Origin: Glycine soja
Taxonomy: Eukaryota > Streptophyta > Magnoliopsida > Fabales > Fabaceae
NCBI RefSeq assembly: GCF_004193775.1
Contig: NC_041007.1
Span: forward strand, 28,484,850-28,548,849
Length of the DNA stretch: 64,000 nt
Direction: 5' to 3'
Below the pieces are notes generated by a model. The model had not been told where the DNA came from, searched no databases, and was given only the letters and a program-made list of their open reading frames with translations. Below, piece by piece: positions 34,545-47,225 of this stretch. The position numbers were made by a program, and so were the translations under genes. The stretch's first letter is position 1. The number at the start of each line of letters is the position of its first letter.

Positions 34545-34781
34545 TTGATATGAAACCATATTGTGTCAATGGTTGTTGCTGAGTCCTCGTTCCAATATTA
34601 ACACACATTTTTAACATGTTATACAAAGTGCTATGGTTGGTTGAATACATATAAGAATATTTGAAATCTACAAATCAAGGAAAGTGCAACATGTAATTCA
34701 TTGTTGTCTAGATAATTTAAATATACTGAGCTCATGTCCCCTAATATTTAATATCAACCTAAGAAGTGATGTTTTATGCAG

Positions 34782-35930
34782 GACCACAATGAAGATGGGA
34801 TGCTTTCACTTTCTGAATTTTCTGACCTGATTGATGCTTTTGGCAATCAAGTTACAACCAGCAAGGTTCCTACCTAAGTAGTTATTTTGCATTTCATGTG
34901 TTCCTATTACTTTTTATTGTTGAATTATTTGCTTTGGAAATTATCTTTAATTTGTTTGTGTACTTGGATTTGGACTTTGATTCATATTTTCTGTCCTATT
35001 TTCAAATTCTATGGTTTATATTTTCTATAAACTAATATAATCTTGAATGTTAAAACTTAGAACCTTGAATTTGGTTATATTGAAGTCCAAATATTCACTA
35101 CAAGCTCTTGAGGGACTCATGGTTGAAATAATGAATCTTTACCCTGTGAATCTTGAAATGAAGTTACAATATAAAATCTAGTTTTATAATTATATATATA
35201 CACGTTTTACAATATCATCAATACATTATTTTTCAACAGAAACAAGAGCTATTCAAAGCAGCTAACAAAAATGGAGATGGTGTTGTTAGCATGGACGAGT
35301 TGGCTTCCCTTCTTACTTTTCATCAAGAACAGTAACGACCCATCTAAATTACAAGATATAAGTTTTAATTGTGTATGCCTATTGTTGTCTTTTGCTCGAA
35401 GAGCCACTGTGTTTGGTAATTTAATTGGTATCTCTATATCATTATTTGTGATTTTATGATTTATAATTATAATGTTTGACTTACTTTGAAGTTTGTTCTA
35501 TTCTTATTTGCTTAGCTAGCTTCTGGTATTGCAGGGAACCATTATTGAATTGTTGTCCTGTGTGTGGTGAGGTTCTTCAGATTTCTGACCAGTTGAACAA
35601 CATGATCCACTTAGCTCTTTGTTTTGATGAAGGGACTGGTAACCAGGTGATGGCTGGAGGATTCTTGACAGATAAGCAGGCTTCATATGGGTAAATTTCT
35701 GCTAATTTAGGCATTGAGTGACAGGGTACGAGAAAGAGCATAAGCTTTATTGACCTAATGGATTATACCCATTTTATGGACTATAATTATGTAATTTGTA
35801 TCATAAGAAAATTAAAATCACTTCTTTATTTTTCTGTTTGTATAGGTGGTTCTTCAAAGTGAGTGAATGGGCACATTTCTCATCTTACGATGTGGGTATT
35901 CGATCTGGATCAAGTGCATCCCATATTCTG
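34782..35930 (+). CDS. phosphatidylserine decarboxylase 2/3-like gene, four internal exons
   Basis: Exons 34782-34865, 35240-35331, 35535-35690 and 35846-35930 each have AG before and GT after, and their phases join without a break. Exon 1 gives an EF-hand-like loop (DHNEDGMLSLSEFSDLIDAF) and exon 2 a second (NKNGDGVVSMDELASLL). Exon 3 gives CCPVCGEVLQISDQLN and FDEGTGNQVM, and exon 4 gives WFFKVSEWAHFSSYDVG. I recall this order from plant PSD2/PSD3, which decarboxylate phosphatidylserine to phosphatidylethanolamine at endomembranes. The N-terminal C2 part and the C-terminal catalytic domain are not in the window. Both flanks are transposon DNA, so this is either a stranded fragment or the middle of a gene with very large transposon-filled introns. 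The intron sequences, including 34545-34781, show nothing else. Confidence 0.85.
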
Positions 35931-36687
35931 GTATACAATATTTTCCACCAATTTCCTTTTCTTTTATTTAACAATTCAATTATATATATTTATATGATAG
36001 ATCAGACATGAGTGTATGTTTCAAGTTATATCAGGATGTACAGGACCTCATGCAATATCTTCTTAGGTTTCTTAGGTTGCTAATTATTGAGTTTGCCCAT
36101 TCACATCCACCATAATTAGAAAAAAGGCTTTCAGGCTTATTTACTAAAATCTATCATTCCTGGTAGTCTTTTCATGCTATTTTCCTCTTAATTTTCTGTT
36201 TGTCATATCCATGTATGAATGGACTGTATGTAGAATTTATAACCTAAATTTTATTTTAGTACGTAAGCATGGCCTCACTTTTTAGTACGTAATTTTATTT
36301 TATATTATAAATCATAAAATATAAAATATAAATTTTAATTTTTTATGAAATTAAAGTTTTTAATTTGAAAAGTGAAGTTTTCATTTTTTTAGATTTTCTT
36401 AACTACAAATTCTTATTAATTTTCCTTTTTCTTTATTGAAAGATGTATTTTACACACTATTTTATAATTAATTATAAAATTTTTTTCTTAATTATACCAA
36501 ACTTCCTTATTTTCATATTTCATTTTTTATTGTTTATTCATTTTAATTTAAAAATAATTTTATATCATAATATAAATTATCTATTATCAATATAAATATA
36601 ATTATATATTAAAAATGTTTATTTATTATGAATAATAATTATAGGTATATAAGAAATACTGATCCGACTAAAATATTGGTTATATTG

Positions 36688-36732
<45 letters not shown>

Positions 36733-36870
36733 ATATATATATATGTATGTATATATTAATCTTTCATTTCACTTGGTTTATATAAATTCTAAGGGATTCT
36801 AACCCAATTATTGTAAATTTCATAGTATGTAAATTCAATTTGTATGAATAAAAAAAAGAGAACCCGCTCT
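35931..36870. other. AT-rich non-coding sequence after the decarboxylase exons
   Basis: No further decarboxylase exon is recognisable here. The sequence is strongly AT-rich from 36260 on. The first part could be intron of the gene above. Confidence 0.6.
36690..36757. repeat. (AT)n microsatellite with ATGT interruptions
   Basis: AT dinucleotide runs of about 34 and 14 bases are separated by GTATGT. Confidence 0.9.
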
Positions 36871-37320
36871 CACTACTACAAAAAGGTTTTTTAACAGTGG
36901 TTAAAAAGACCCTTTAACAACAATTTTGAATCATCGTTGTATGTAGCAACATTAAAAATAGAACATTTTTTCTTACGGTTCAAAATTAATCGTCGTAGAA
37001 AGTAAAATTTTTCTAAGATGATTATTATCAATAACCGTCTTAGAAAGTTTATATTCTAAGATGGTTAATTGGTAAGAATCGTCTTAGAATATATACTTTC
37101 TATGCCGGTTATTGCTAATAATCATCTTAAAAAGTCATGTTTGAAATGACTTTCTAAGACAATTATATCTAATAACTGTCGTAGAAAGTATACATTCTAA
37201 GACGGTTTATTGGTAAGAATCGTCTTAGAATGTATACTTTCTAATAACCGTCTTAAAATGACCTTCTAAGTTATCATGTAACGATAAGATATTCGAAACA
37301 CTAGAAAATGAGTTTCTAAG
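36871..37320 (+). mobile_element. CACTA transposon terminus with subterminal hairpins
   Basis: It starts with the CACTA-type terminal sequence CACTACTACAAAAAGG. A subterminal array of the motif TTCTAAGACGGTT follows in both orientations (for example near 37020-37240), forming several inverted pairs. Subterminal repeats of this kind bind the transposase in CACTA elements. No opposite terminus (GTAGTAGTG) is visible before 38716, so the element is truncated or disrupted. Confidence 0.65.
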
Positions 37321-37364
37321 TTATTATAATATGCAAATTCAAATCATAATTTGAGAAAACAAAG

Positions 37365-38431
37365 TGACTGAGGTCGTACCCGAATCAAATAAACATTAAA
37401 ATGCAGTAACTAGGAAGTGATCCTAGGTCGTTTCCCAACGAGCAATGATAAACCAAATGTTCATAATATACTTGCAGTAACAGTAACGATTGAGGGGTGG
37501 ATGTTTGTTTTGTAAAATAAAGAACAAGCGAATTAGAATGCGAAATTAATAGTATTAAAAACGGGATGTTTCCTCTGATTCAGAAGCCACTCTCTTGTCC
37601 TAGGTTATGGAGAATTTGTCCCTAACAGTTAACCACTTAATCCAACCCTATTTTAATTTACTAAGCGAAAACCAACTTAGGGCTGTCAATACGTGATTAG
37701 GCAACACATACACCAATTAACCCTTCGTCCATTAAGCATGAACGCAAGTTAGGCTCAGAGGCAATTAATCGAACACGAAGCGTGCACAGATTAATATTAA
37801 CAAATGTGGGTTAATTGGTGAAGGAATCAGCGCCTCAAAATTAGCCTTACATAATTTCAACGAACACAGAGAATATAAATGAAACTAGGAGCATAAACGT
37901 AAATAAAGATAAGAGCATAAAACGTAAATGAAACTAAAGGCAGAAGAAGAAACAAGAACGAAATTGTAATTAGAAGCAGAAAATGGAAAATTGCATTACG
38001 TGAACAGTAGCAATAGAACAGAAAATGTAAAACCCTCAACCCTATACTCTGAATAATAGTCTAACAAAATTGCCTTGCACGAATCCCAAGGATGCTATTT
38101 AAAAGAGTCACTCAAAGTCACTGGGCCCTATTACATTATTCTGACCCAAAAAGAAATAAACACTGAACCACAAAAAATAAAATTGCAATCTCCTAATTAG
38201 AAATTAACTAAGGTAAGGTAAGCGCTGCTTTATTTGCCCTCTTCAAGTCCACAACCAAAATCTGGATTAAGCCCAATGTTTCATTAATTCCTGAAATTAG
38301 ATTAAAAACATCAAATTAGCTAAATGAGCCCGAATAATAAAATTGCCTAATTAATTTGACAATTAAGATTAATCAGTAATTAAAATGGTGCAAAAAAGGT
38401 TTAAGAAATAAAAGAAAATGATGGCACATCA
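37365..38431 (-). repeat. solo LTR, element A family
   Basis: The LTR is 1067 bp with TG...CA ends and the perfect target duplication CAAAG (37360-37364 and 38432-38436). It has no internal region. Confidence 0.95.
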
Positions 38432-38436
38432 CAAAG

Positions 38437-38716
38437 TATTTGCTAGTTGTACTCATAATTTTGGTACAAAATTTAAGATAAGCTGAACTTACTTTCAACT
38501 TGGATTATTGTTGCGTCATGCAACCTAGGATATAAATTTAAGAGAGAAAAATAATTGTCATTGTCTCCGAAACAAAATGACAAAGCAAACTAGAAACACC
38601 AATAATTTATGACTATATATAACAGATTGGTTAATTAATTAAGTTACTACCATTGACAATATAATGTAAGTACATATAAGGGGGGAAAAATTAAGATACT
38701 GAAGAGTTTACATAAC
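38437..38716. other. unassigned sequence between two insertions
   Basis: This is the continuation of the sequence split by the solo LTR at 37365. No gene or repeat is recognised. Confidence 0.5.
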
Positions 38717-40170
38717 TGTTCGCAGCCGGCAAGTGTACCGGATCGCACAAGTAGTATAAAACGGTAAGAACCGAGTATCGAACTTCGGGGAACTTGTGTT
38801 ATCTGGCAAGCTATTTCGGTAAATAGGTGTCTGGTATGAAAAGATGATTGTGGTTATGAACAAGTATGTAAACTATCTATGCAAAAAGAAAGAAAATCAC
38901 GCAACAGAAATGTTGTGTAAAAACAAGTAGAGAACGCGTTGGTCTTCCTAATAGGTTCCTGATGCTAAAACGGATGTTCTCTATCTAACAATGCTCATGT
39001 ATTCCTATGTTGACTCCTGGACTGCTAGACCCCGATTCCTCATGATAGCCTAGCGTAATCCTGATCAAGTCTCGTCCGCAGATTCCTCTTGTAAGACTAA
39101 ACTCAACCAGGACCGCATTAAGACACACATACACAACTAAGTTCTTGTACCCCGATTCCTCGTGATAGTACAACAACTTAGCCCCGTACTATCAAGGACT
39201 TTAGAATCAGACCAATTTCCACTATTGAATGACCCTAACAAAGCATGTATCTACGTGATCAAGGTAATGGGATACTGGAATGAAAAGTAGATAGCACAGA
39301 GAACACACAAAACATCATTACATAGATAGAAATATATTTACATTAGGTACCTACAGGAAAGATCAAACAGAGGATTTAGCTTTCCATAGTCCAGAAACCT
39401 CCTTTACAGCACATAGAAGAACAAGATGAAAGATTGCAAAAATACAAGTGGTGAGGATGTCTCCTTCACCTCTAGGATCTCAAAATCACTCACAAACTCA
39501 TCTCAAGCTCTCAGAATGGCTTTCGCTTTGAGCACTCGTCTCTGCAGATCTTCACACAGCAAAATCTCTCAAAACTCTTTGGAACTTGGACCTTTCTCTC
39601 TCTAGAACTTCCTAAACATGCAAAAGCTTCAAGCCAAGGCCAGACTCTCGTGCATGCAGAGGCTTCTCAAGGAAAAATGCCAAACTCCCACAAAAAATCT
39701 AATTTCAAGCTTAAATAGGTGGGTTGGTCCGTGCTCGCGCACTTAGCGCAAATCTGAATCGCTAAGCGCGCATAAGTAGATTTTGGCTTAGCACGCTTCT
39801 TTCACTTAGCGAATGAGCTGAAGCGGTGCGCTTGATGACCTGGAGCGGTGCGCTCAATGAACTTGACAACTCATCTTCTTCTAGATTCTTCCTCGCGCTT
39901 AGCCACTGAGTGTCGCGCTTAGCGAATGCTCGCTAAACCAACAGATTGGCTTAGCGAGAAGGTGAAAACAACACTTTTGCCAATTTGCCTAATTAACCTG
40001 AAATTGAGAGAAATAGATTATTAAACACACAAAACAAAAGTATAAAAGATATATTACCTATATTTAACAGAAAGTACTTATAATATTACAAAACAACTAT
40101 AAATTGGAGAAGTTTGATACAATATACACAAGTTTTATACACAAAAGTTAGTCGTATTCATCGATTAACA
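38717..40170 (-). repeat. 3' LTR of element X2
   Basis: The LTR is 1454 bp. On the minus strand it begins TGTTAATCGATGAATACG and ends GCTGCGAACA. It is homologous to the LTR at 6651-8067, including paired CACGAGGAATCGGGG phrases and CGCTTAGCG motifs (39720-39965). Confidence 0.9.
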
Positions 40171-40182
40171 ACTCCCCCAAAT
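40171..40182 (-). other. polypurine tract of element X2
   Basis: On the minus strand AATTTGGGGGAGT directly precedes the LTR start. This fixes the LTR as the 3' copy and puts the internal region to its right. Confidence 0.75.
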
Positions 40183-41402
40183 TTACAGTTTTGCTTGTCC
40201 TCAAGCAAAAGAGAATAACTCACTTGTCCTCAAGTGGTAAAACATGCAATGTTTATGTACAAAGGTGTATGCATCAAATTTTTTTTATTGCATGATGAGA
40301 AAGATGAAGCAATGTGTACCTATCACTTGTTTTCACAGAATATGCAGCTAGACAAAGAGGAAAACAAAATGTGAACTATACAGTTAGATGAAGTTAACCA
40401 TAAGACAGATATCAAGGAAAGTAGCTCAAGCCACAGTCTCACGGCTACTGTTTCACTCAAGCATAAGTGTTTAAGCTATTCATTGATAACAATTAACAGG
40501 AGGTCCAATCTTTGCATTTCATCTCATGCCATCAAGTCAGAAATGTATAAATAGAATCAGAAGGACTTTCTTAGGCTTGTAGTGAGGTTTGGCTACAAAA
40601 ATTCATTAGTTTTTCTAGGATTCAAAGGTTTAGATTTTAAAAGAGCACAAGTCCTAGACTTATCTCAATGATCTTTTCTTGAATCATACAAGTAGCCTTC
40701 TCACTATTTTTCTTCTCTTAAGTCGCTTTTGACCTTATTGAAACAACACACTTTTTCTTTTCTTCTTCCTTTTTTTAACATATAACTTATTTGTTGTGTG
40801 TGCTAATGCTTAACCTTTTTCTTTTCATTCTAATTGACTTTCCTCCCCCAAATTTAGAGTAAATTTTCCTTGAACCATATGCTCTCCTAGAATCTAAACA
40901 AGGTATCAGGAGATAATCATTTAAGTTTGGGGTTCAATTCATGACAAAAATCATTCAGCTTATAGAAGGAGAAAAAGATACAGTTATCATTCAAGGTGAG
41001 CTATTTGGTCAAAAGAGCTTGTGTATATACAAATCATGGCCTTCATCATGTTCTAAGCTATACATATCATTCTAGAATTCAGAGATTCATGCAAAGATCA
41101 TTACTCACAGTTAGTCATTCACTCACAGAGTAGGGTCACACTCTCACCGGTTTTTGGTTCAAGCTTTTTCTTTCACAATCAGTCTGTCTATTGACTAACA
41201 ATTCTACTGTAAGTTCACATTCTTGTTCTTTCTTTGTTCAACATGCATATTAGTTCAAATTCATGAAAAGAAACACAGATCTCATCTTAAGCATGCATTC
41301 AATTTAAAACAAGGCATACATCCATTTCACAAAATAAATAAACTACTTCACTGCCATACCAACAAAAGTTGAGTTAAACTGTTCCAGATGCTTCAGGATG
41401 AG
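40183..41402 (-). other. 3' non-coding region of element X2
   Basis: AT-rich sequence begins with an inverted pair (GCTTGTCCTCAAGCAAAAG near 40192). No coding potential is found. It continues after element B at 58577. Confidence 0.7.
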
Positions 41403-42474
41403 TGATCGAGGCCGTACCCGAATCAAATAAATATTAAAAATGCTAGGTTGTCTCCCAACGAGCAATGGTCAACCAAACGTTCATAACAGATAGTAATAAA
41501 ACAGTAACGAATTGGGGGGGTGTTTGTTTTTGTAAATTAAACAGCGAGCAAATTTTAATTAGAAAATATCAAAATTAAAAACACGTTGTTTCCCCTTGAT
41601 TCACAAGCAAGTCTCTTATCCAAGGTTACGAGAATTTATCCTTTATCAATTCAACCACTTAATCCAACCCTAAATTAAATTACTAAGCGAAATTTAACAT
41701 AAGGCAGTCATTATGTGATTAAGAAACACATACACCAATTAATCATGAACGAAACTGATCATTAAGCATGAACGTAAATTAAGCGTAGAGACAATTAATC
41801 AAGCACTAAGCATGCATGGATTAATAGCAACAAATACAGAGTAATTGGTGAAGAGGAAAAACTTATCAGAATTCAATAGTAATAATAAAACCTCAAAGAG
41901 AGTTGTGCTTGATCCTCAAGAGAAAACAACGCTGGAGACTTAGCCTTCCATTAATCAGTAGAAAACGAAATTGCAGATTGAAGCAGGAAATGAAATTTTA
42001 TTGCTACGTGAATAGTAAAAACATGAATTGCAAAACCTAAAATTATTTTTTCTCCCTAAAACGAAAAGAAGTTCCTAAACTAAAGCCTTGGTGCTGTTAT
42101 ATAGGTTCTCAGCCCCCAAAGCATACAAATCTGTTTTAAGTCCAAGCCCATTAATAAAATAAAATCTAGACAAGATAAGATAAGATTTGATAAAATAAAA
42201 TCTAGATAAGATAAGATAAGATAAAATCTAGATGAAATAATATCTACATTAGATAAAATCTGGATAAGATAAGATTTGGTAGAATAAAGTTGTCTGCTCT
42301 CTTCAAGTCCAAGCCCAATTGCTTATAATTCTCCTAAAATTAAATTAAAAACACAAAATTAGTCCAGTAGGCCCAAATGATAAAACTGCATAATTAATTT
42401 GATAATTAAGGCTAATCAGTAATTAAAATGGTGACAAAAAGGGTTAAGAAATAGGAGAAAATGATGAAACATCA
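41403..42474 (-). repeat. 3' LTR of element B
   Basis: The LTR is 1072 bp. On the minus strand it begins TGATGTTTCATCATTTTC and ends CCTCGATCA. It contains a GATAAGATAAA-type array at 42164-42275, also present and longer in the 5' LTR (58222-58370). Confidence 0.92.
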
Positions 42475-43092
42475 AATCCCTCACACTTAGCCTTTTGAAC
42501 TCCTAGGCAAAATAAAAAAACAAAGCAAGGGACAAATCTAGAGACATTAAAGAGAAACAAACAGACACAAAAATAATTACATATTTCTCAATGAATCTTA
42601 AGGAATGAAAAGAATGGGTAACATTCTACACGTAAAGAGTTAAAGAATCAAGGCCATCATGAAAATCATCCAAGCATCTCAAACATGGCAAGATAGTCAA
42701 TCAGCTCAAGAATGAAAAGTGATAAAGCCTCACAAGATATGCACTCTATCTCTCAAGTGTCTAGGCTACTGTTTACTCTCAGAGCACCCATGAAAACAAA
42801 CACCACATAGACTTGGCAAGACTCTAAAATTGACAACCACATCACAAGCACATGCACATGAGGATCAAAAGGTCTTTTAAGGTTGTAATGGGGCCAAGGA
42901 CAAGGTAGATGAAAGTATGGGATAGTAGCTAAAACCAAAGGAATAGAGGAGCAATGGGGAATAAGTGGGAAGTAAGAAAAAGTAGTAAACCCCAAAACCA
43001 AAATTACAAATTAAGCTTTAAAAAGTAAACCCAAAACAAAATCAACCAAGTCTTCAACCAATCCAAGTCTTCAAACCAAGACCTCATTTTTT

Positions 43093-43123
<31 letters not shown>

Positions 43124-44016
43124 AATTTATTGTATTTTTCTTTTGTTTTGTTTTTTTTTTAACGTGGACAGTAGCAATTGAAAGCATTTGAAAAATAAAG
43201 CAACAATTAGGCAATATATGTATACATCATCAAGCATGGCCAATAAAAACATATCATCCAATGAAACATACCCCCCCTCCCCCCTCACACTTATTCCCAA
43301 AACAATTCCAAAGCTCCAAAATTCCTTAAGGGTAGGGTGAAATCATGGTTTTTCACTTAAGGCTTGTAATGAGCTTCAAAACAAAGAAAGGGGAACATAG
43401 GCTCAAAGGGGCTATCAAAGGAATTAATTCAAGGTAGACTCATTTGGCTAGAGGCTTATAAGAACAAAATGCCTAAATCATCTCCCAACATGCATGTGAA
43501 GCAAGAAGTATCAACAAGAGTCAAGCCAAGGCTATTGTGCAAGCAATCAATGGGGCAAAACACGCCGAATAAAGTAGATGATGATGGCTCAAATTCTCAC
43601 CAAGGGTAAATCTATCACTTTCAATTCGAACTTTCAAAACTAACTTGACATGTAGAGAAAAACAAGGGTTTCAATTCACAAAATGCCAAGAAACTCCTAT
43701 TTCAAAAACAATTACCCATTACCTGTACATAACCCAAAATTCAAAGAGAAACATGCAATGTTGTACACAAAACATAAAACAAAAATAACAAAATTAACCT
43801 AGAAAAACCTAATAAAATTAACTAGAATACCCAACAAAATTAAAGAACAATCTCAATACCCAACAAAATTAAAGAACAATCTCCCCCCTCACACTTAAAC
43901 AACACATTGTCCTCAATGTAGCACAATCATAAGATCAAGAACAATCAAAACAATCAATAAATTTGGACAAGTGCAATAAAAGTAAAGAAGGAGATGGAAA
44001 AAGAAAACTCCCTAAG
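42475..44016 (-). other. 3' non-coding region of element B
   Basis: AT-rich sequence without coding potential holds an (AT)n run near 43095-43122 and a C-rich stretch near 43270-43285. The purine-rich minus-strand sequence AGTGTGAGGGATT next to the LTR is the likely polypurine tract. Confidence 0.7.
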
Positions 44017-44456
44017 TCATGGCGGAAGAGAAGTAGGGTGAAGTAAAGAGGTCTCCTCCACCACTACATGCACTAAGGAGGGATTTGTGAGGAATGGTTT
44101 CAGCCGGTGTCCATTGACCTTGAAGCTCTTATCCATGGACTCACTTTTGATCTCAACTGTACCATAAGGAAAAACGTTAGTCACCACAAAAGGACCAATC
44201 CACTTTGACCTCAATTTACCACTCATAAGTCCGAGCCTAGAGTTATACAATAAAACTTTCTATCCAACCACGAAGTCCTTCTTAGCTATCAGGCTGTCAT
44301 GGAACTTCTTGGTCTTCTCCTTGTAGAATTTGGAATTCTCATAGGCTTCTAAACGGATCTCATCTAGCTCACTTAGTTGCAACTTCCTTTCCTCTCCAGC
44401 CTGATCAATAGAGAAGTTGTAGGTCTTTACAGCCCAGTAGGCTCTGTGCTCTATCT
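44017..44456 (-). pseudogene. integrase C-terminal part of element B
   Basis: Minus-strand codons from 44456 read HRAYWAVKTYNFSIDQAGEE, then LSELDEIRLEAYENSKFYKE, and after a stop near 44257 [20 protein letters not shown] with a short tail to PTSLPP. This is the segment after the DDE core in Athila/Tat integrases, including the GPF/Y-like module ([13 protein letters not shown]). Upstream codons continue at 50164, with FGKACHLP, on the far side of insertion Y. Confidence 0.88.
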
Positions 44457-44461
44457 CTACA

Positions 44462-45341
44462 TGATGCAATCCTAACCCGGAAGGGCATTGGATAGAAGAC
44501 TCAAAGTAGATTGGGCTAGAGATGCAAGAGAAGGCCCTAGGGTTCTCATGAGCCTTAGGGTAGATTTCGGGCCCATGGGCTAAGTATGAGCCCACTTATC
44601 TTTGTATATATTAGATTAAGGTTTCATTATTTTTTGGCCTTGTATTTAGGGCTCCATAATGTAGGTAGGGTACCCTAGAAATGTAGGATTTTTTAGCCCT
44701 TGTATTTTAGGGCACCTAGACTAGTTTTTGAATTAGGGGTAGTTTTGTAATTTCACATGAATTAAGTGAATATTTGATGTGTGTGTTGGAAAATAAATTT
44801 AATTGAATAGGGAGAAGCCCAATCCAATTAAATTTTAGAGGGGGGTGAGCATTTGGTTGCTACACCCCATTGCCACATCATATAGTCACACTTTATGCTT
44901 GTCCTTCATGCTTTACATGCCTCATGACACCTAAGCACACTTAGTGGAGAATCTTGGACTTGATCTTGGATTAGTGGGCTGAACCAAAACTAAAATTCAC
45001 TAATCATAATTAGTGTGTCACTTAGGCTATAAATAGAGGTCATGTGTGTGCATTTTTTCAACTTTGATCATTTGAATATTAAACTTTAGATTTCAGAGCT
45101 CTTTTAGAGCACAAAATTTCGTGCTCTTCTCTCCCTCTCCATTCATCATATCCTTCTTCCTTCAAGCTCTTATCCATGGCCTCCTATGGTGGTGAGCTTC
45201 TTCTAGACTCATCTTCTCCTTGAAGTGGCGTCTCCTCTCTCTCTTCCTTCTCCATTCCGCTGCCATTCATCTTCCAAGAAGCAAAGGAATCCATTGATGA
45301 AGAAGATCCTAGGCCTACAAGCTCCAATGGAGCTTACATCA
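44462..45341 (+). repeat. 5' LTR of element Y
   Basis: The LTR begins TGATGCAATCCTAACCCG and ends GGAGCTTACATCA, 880 bp, with TATAAATA at 45028. It lacks about 80 bp before the TATA box that the other copies (49236-50158, 52056-53033) keep. Confidence 0.92.
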
Positions 45342-45343
45342 TG

Positions 45344-45356
45344 TGGTATCAAGAGC
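45344..45356 (+). other. primer binding site of element Y, tRNA-Met type
   Basis: TGGTATCAAGAGC is the tRNA-Met complement with one extra A, two bases after the LTR. Confidence 0.75.
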
Positions 45357-47225
45357 ATCTTCATCTAGGTGATGTTCTTTTGCTTCCTCTATCTTTTTGT
45401 TTGGTGAATTCTCTTTAATTCCTTGTTCTTCATCTTATTCTCCATGTATATCCTCCATTGTCTTGTGGTTTGGTTCTGTTTAGAGTAGATTCAAAACAAT
45501 AAACCGATTAAATCTTAGATCACTTGTTCTTGCATTTCTATGGTTCAAATTTTGTAGATCTACCCTTGAATCTTGTTTTTGTGTTGATTTTAGGTTCTAT
45601 CAATTTTCATTCATAATATTCTTGTGCTGAACCTTTAGATCTAAATTTTCTTCCAAAATATTGATTAGAAAAACAAAACACAAAAATATAAGTGTAAATC
45701 ACTTAATCCATGTTGTCTTAGAGTCATGTTTGGTCATAGTAATTGTCATATTATGCTCTAAGTTTGTGTTGAATTTTTATTTTGTTTATTGAATTCTAGA
45801 TACATTTGTTCATGTATTCTTGTCATTCTTAGCCTATCTTTTGAATTTTGAGTCTAATTCATGCATGTTATTTAGTTCATAACATGTTCTAAATCAATTC
45901 CTAGAAGTAGTCTTGTTGTTGAACTCTTTTTTTGTTTTCTAAGATTCCTACATGATGCCTATGATGAAGTTGAGTTGTGGCTGGATTTATGAATCAAATA
46001 AGTCTTAAGCTCTCTTGAATTGTGTTATTCAAGATAATTGAGCATAAGCAAACACAAATTGTAACTATTCAAGCCTTAAGCAACATAAACACTACTCTTG
46101 ATTTCTAGGTTGAAATCGCTAGTACTGGCAGCTTGGACATACAAACTTGTATAAATTACTGGGAATTGGTCACTACGTTTTTTGAGTTGAAAGTTTTACT
46201 GAATTTTATAGACATCTGGAAAAAAATTATAAAAAAGTAACCAAGTGAATTGGATTAAAGGAAAAAAATAATAAAAATCACACAAGTTGGCAGAAAAATC
46301 AGTGTCCAGGAAAAAACAAAGTGAAAGGGAAGTGTGCTTGTTGTTTTGGCTCAAAATTTGTTCTATAATTGGTGCCTATTTTATACCAATCCAAGTTCTA
46401 AAATTTCAATTGAAAATTACCATGAATACAAGTTCCAAAACTAGAGGTTTCTTGAGTCTTTTTTTTATTTTTTTTTACTCTACTCTAGAGCCATTCTAAG
46501 TTTCTCTTTGAGTCCTAGCTTGCTTTTATGTGCTTTTCATTGCTTTAATTGTTGAATAATCCTTGAAAATTTGTCTTGTTAAAACTCTATTGGTTTAACT
46601 TTCATTTCATTTTTTTTGGTCTTTGGTTATTGCTTGTATCTTTGTTTCCTTGTTTGTGAGTTGCCATATAGGGAATTGGAAAGGAGGATTAGTGCCATCC
46701 CTTGAAGAATTTGAGTCAAGAAGTAAGGGGCCAACCACCTTAAGAGCTATTGGACTAAGAAGCACTCCAAATTAAGTGAATCACCAAAGAGAGAACAACC
46801 ACCAAAATTGAGGACCTTTTTGTAATTTTTTTTAATTGAGAATTTACTTACCTTCATTGCTTTCAAATTTTGTAACAAAAAGGCCTTTCATTGGAAGTAA
46901 GTTGGGAGCCGCCAATAGGTCACCTTACTTCCATTTGTGTGTAATAATTTTAGGCAATTTTTCCTTAGGATAGTGAGTGTTTTGTTGGGAACCTTAAATG
47001 AGGTCATTCAAACACTCTTAGGATCCGCCTAGTTTACATTTCTTTCACTTTAATTTCTTGCTTACTTTCATAGTTTATTTTCTTTACTAGCCGCACCTAG
47101 TTTATCTTTTTATTGCATAGTAATTTCTTCTTTCTTATCACGCTTATCTTGAGTTCTTTTGGAACCTTAGCTTTGACCTTTTTTACAAAGCCCCAAAAAG
47201 AAAGAACCACAACTTAGGAACCAAC
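45357..47225 (+). other. untranslated leader of element Y
   Basis: Long AT-rich sequence without a sustained reading frame, as is common before gag in this type of element. Confidence 0.65.

Noticed and set aside
41403..42474. Solo LTR
   Set aside because: Its flanks do not match each other, whereas ATGAG at 41398 matches 58572, so it is the 3' LTR of the 17-kb element B.
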